Notes under the pieces: model-generated
Told to the model about the DNA's origin: nothing
Databases searched by the model: none
The model's input: only the letters and a program-made list of their open reading frames with translations
Shown: piece after piece, positions 62,267 to 64,000 of the stretch
Numbering within the stretch: the stretch's first letter is position 1
Layout of the letters: each line of letters opens with the position of its first letter
Program-made: the position numbers and the translations under genes
NCBI GenBank assembly: GCA_002361955.1
Contig: DESK01000044.1
Span: forward strand, 27,787-91,786
Length of the DNA: 64,000 nt
Source: Lachnospiraceae bacterium UBA3316
GTDB lineage: Bacteria > Bacillota > Clostridia > Lachnospirales > Lachnospiraceae
Reading direction: 5' to 3'

Positions 62267-63388
62267 CTAAGAAGCCGTCTCCTCCAGGAAGATTTTTCGC
62301 ATCAGCTCCATCAGGTTCCTGATCTCCCGCAGGTTTGTCCTGTAGTAAATATTTCTCCCCTCCCTGCGTTCCACATAGACAAGTCCCTGCCTTTGCAGCA
62401 CCGTCATATGCCTGGAAACCGTCGCCGCGTCCAGCCCTACCTTACGGGCAATCTCCTGGCCATAGCTCTCCTTGCTCTTTAAAAGCTGCAGAATCTCAAA
62501 TTTACTGTCCTCGCTGAGGATCCGAAGCTCCTCACAGAGCAGCCGGCGGTCAACCTGGTCATCCTCGAACTGATTTCCCCACTCAATACAGATGCCCAGG
62601 TACAGGGGCAGCCTCCTGTCATCCCACTGCTCGTCCATCACCGCCTGGTCGCAGGCCATACGCAGAAGCTGCAAAATTACGGTTTTCTCCTCCACCTTTT
62701 CTCTTCCGATCCCCATGGAATCCGCGATTTCCTCCAGCACCTGCCCGGTGAGCTTCTGCCTCCAAAAGGCCTTCATTTCCTCCGCCACAGGCGCCAAAGA
62801 CTGCAGGTTCTCCAGCAGTTCCGTCTCAAATTCCAGAAAGATCTTTCTCATCTCTTCTATGTAACTGTCAAAATCCGTAAGGAGCTTGAGCAAATCCCAC
62901 TTGAATTCGCAGGGGACGTCCAGGGCGTCGATGTCACGCACCAGGCAGTCCTCCAGCTTCTCCTCCCCCTCCTCAAAAGACAGGCCCGAAAACACAGCCC
63001 CCCGCAGATGGAGCTGCATGCCCTTTGTATGATGCCAGCGCCTCTTGCAGACGTCCAGGTATTCATTGACGGACGTGCACCGGATATCCTGAAAATTAAG
63101 GAGCATGATCTGCCCCAGGACAGAATACGTATTTCCATAATAATGCTTGCGGAACAAAAACTCTGCCATAGGCGTTTTCGGGAGCTTTTCCGCCACAGCC
63201 AGATAGATCTGTTCGATCTTATCCATTTTGTCCAAAAACTTCTGCCTGTTTTCCGCTGTAAATCTCGCCCCATACCGCATCAAAAATTTATTTTTCGTCT
63301 CCTGGTAGCTTTCCTGGTTCACGAACCTGACCATCACCTCGGCCGCCTCCAGGGCAGCGCAGCATTCCTCCATCATCATTACCTTCAT
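62267..63388 (-). CDS. ArsR-type winged-helix regulator with large N-terminal domain
   Basis: 373 residues. C-terminal ArsR helix-turn-helix (about 290-370): DSKFEILQLLKSKESYGQEI...LDAATVSRHMTVLQRQGLV. The N-terminal 280 residues are helical and unrecognised, likely sensing or dimerising. No ArsR metal-box Cys (ELCVCDL) in the HTH. Upstream of, and on the same strand as, the dockerin-subtilase; the palindrome between them is a likely target. Confidence 0.85.
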   Translation of the reverse strand: MKVMMMEECCAALEAAEVMVRFVNQESYQETKNKFLMRYGARFTAENRQKFLDKMDKIEQIYLAVAEKLPKTPMAEFLFRKHYYGNTYSVLGQIMLLNFQDIRCTSVNEYLDVCKRRWHHTKGMQLHLRGAVFSGLSFEEGEEKLEDCLVRDIDALDVPCEFKWDLLKLLTDFDSYIEEMRKIFLEFETELLENLQSLAPVAEEMKAFWRQKLTGQVLEEIADSMGIGREKVEEKTVILQLLRMACDQAVMDEQWDDRRLPLYLGICIEWGNQFEDDQVDRRLLCEELRILSEDSKFEILQLLKSKESYGQEIARKVGLDAATVSRHMTVLQRQGLVYVERREGRNIYYRTNLREIRNLMELMRKIFLEETAS

Positions 63389-63497
63389 TTGATTCTCACC
63401 TTTCCCTCCGTGCCCTTACGGGCTGCTTCTTCTGCATTTGCGTGCGCATCCTCCCGGAACAATTCAAAAATACCACAAATCCGCCCATTTTTCTGCG

Positions 63498-63534
63498 AAA
63501 AATGGCTCCTGCCTGCATTCCTACAGACAGGAGC
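63498..63534 (-). terminator. ptsH terminator
   Basis: GCTCCTGTCTG pairs with CAGGCAGGAGC (one U-G pair), followed on the minus strand by CATTTTT. Confidence 0.8.
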
Positions 63535-63561
63535 TTTCCTACCGGTTCTTATCACTTCTCA

Positions 63562-63819
63562 TTATAAATTTGCTTTGAAGAATGCCTCCAGCTCTGCGCA
63601 GGCCTTGTCCTCATCATCACCGGCCACTTCCACAGTAACTTCTTCGCCGCACTTTACTCCTAAACTCATCAACGCCATCAGTCTGGTAGCATCTGCTTTC
63701 TTTCCGCCCTTTACGATCGTTACGGTAGACGCATACTTTTTCGCTTCTTTTACCAAAATTCCTGCGGGTCTTGCATGAATGCCCACCTCATCTGTAATTA
63801 CGTAATTAAATGATTTCAT
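63562..63819 (-). CDS. ptsH: Phosphocarrier protein HPr, lacking Ser46
   Basis: 85 residues. Catalytic His15 in GIHARPAG, as normal. The regulatory site of Firmicutes HPr, Ser46 followed by IMGVMSLG, reads TRLMALMSLG here: Arg occupies position 46. The start at 63819 (MKSFNYV) is set by AAGGAG; an ATG two codons earlier is too close to it. HPr passes phosphate from enzyme I to sugar permeases. Without Ser46 it should not be a substrate for HPr kinase there. Own promoter and terminator; ptsI is not adjacent. Confidence 0.92.
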   Translation of the reverse strand: MKSFNYVITDEVGIHARPAGILVKEAKKYASTVTIVKGGKKADATRLMALMSLGVKCGEEVTVEVAGDDEDKACAELEAFFKANL

Positions 63820-63892
63820 AGTCATTCTCTCCTTTTCTTTTACGCCGCGCTCCTGCTCTGTGCCGGACGCGGCCCCCTTTTTTATAGTTACA

Positions 63893-63921
63893 AGTATACA
63901 TGGGTAGAATGATAATTTCAA
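63893..63921 (-). promoter_or_regulatory. ptsH promoter
   Basis: TTGAAA, 17 bases, TATACT on the minus strand, 74 bases before the start. Confidence 0.85.
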
Positions 63922-63945
63922 GTCTTATTTCTTTTGCTTTTGCAA

Positions 63946-63973
63946 GAAAAAAGCTCCGGGAACATCCCAGAGC
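63946..63973 (-). terminator. Terminator after the tRNA-like end
   Basis: GCTCTGGGA pairs with TCCCGGAGC with one mismatch, then TTTTTT on the minus strand. Confidence 0.8.
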
Positions 63974-63979
63974 TATAAG

Positions 63980-64000
63980 CAGTTCGTAGGGGAATCGAAC
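63980..64000 (-). tRNA. Possible 3' part of a tRNA gene at the right edge
   Basis: The minus strand reads GTTCGATTCCCCT, a TpsiC-loop and 3' stem, then seven bases of possible acceptor stem and a terminator. The rest is outside the window, no CCA is encoded, and the acceptor sequence is not one I recognise, so the isotype is not given. Confidence 0.35.

Noticed and set aside
62267..63388. Metal-sensing ArsR
   Set aside because: The metal-box cysteines are absent from the winged helix; only the fold matches.

Overview
The window looks like ordinary chromosome from an anaerobic, low-G+C-type Gram-positive of the class Clostridia, most probably family Lachnospiraceae. Supporting evidence: strong purine-rich ribosome sites (GGAGG-type), Firmicutes-type genes (rex, remA/DUF370, rqcH, endoA-type mazF, BmrCD-like ABC pair), a SCIFF peptide with its radical SAM maturase, and a Cys/Gly-rich 'chorion class high-cysteine' type small protein. 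I see no rRNA, CRISPR array, intact insertion sequence or prophage. Most genes lie on the minus strand.

Layout. 1-2.7 kb: edge of a TepA/ClpP-like protease gene, a Crp/Fnr regulator, trxA with a Crp/Fnr-type palindrome at about -41, and a CFI-box protein. 2.7-10.2 kb: yebC, a CNNM/CorC protein, an EndoA-type mazF with no antitoxin, alr, nnrDE, rex, and aspartate kinase. 10.4-18.1 kb: an ABC-F ATPase, icd, two divergent subtilases, a Cys-rich small protein, and small hypothetical genes around a structured spacer. 18.2-25.3 kb: the housekeeping operon yicC-remA-gmk-rpoZ-rimO-pgsA-cinA with one good promoter, and divergent rqcH. 25.4-37.7 kb: leuS, a TIGR01906 membrane protein overlapping a convergent gene, then scfA-scfB-secDF-recJ-membrane protein, and a secreted leucine-rich repeat protein. 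38.0-41.4 kb: a trigger-factor-like lipoprotein and an EF-G paralogue with altered GTPase motifs. 41.7-51.5 kb: an oligopeptide ABC system (oppA, B, C, D, F) with unusually large OppA and OppC, followed by an M3 oligopeptidase gene in a separate unit upstream of it. 51.7-55.6 kb: a promoter, a 27-residue leader peptide, a terminator and then a heterodimeric ABC exporter. 55.7-63.4 kb: a 2098-residue secreted subtilase with a C-terminal dockerin and, just upstream, an ArsR-type regulator; a 17-8-17 palindrome sits next to the subtilase promoter. 63.5-64 kb: ptsH (HPr) lacking the regulatory Ser46, and the 3' edge of a tRNA-like gene.

Themes. Peptide handling recurs: secreted and cytoplasmic subtilases, an Opp importer, an M3 peptidase, a SCIFF ribosomal peptide with the Sec translocon component downstream, and a peptide-gated exporter leader. 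The least conventional elements are the attenuator-like leader at 51752-51980, the SCIFF pair with an intercistronic hairpin, the palindrome controlling the dockerin-subtilase, the EF-G paralogue, and the Ser46-less HPr. Functional statements come from motifs seen in the translations plus general family knowledge; no database search was run.
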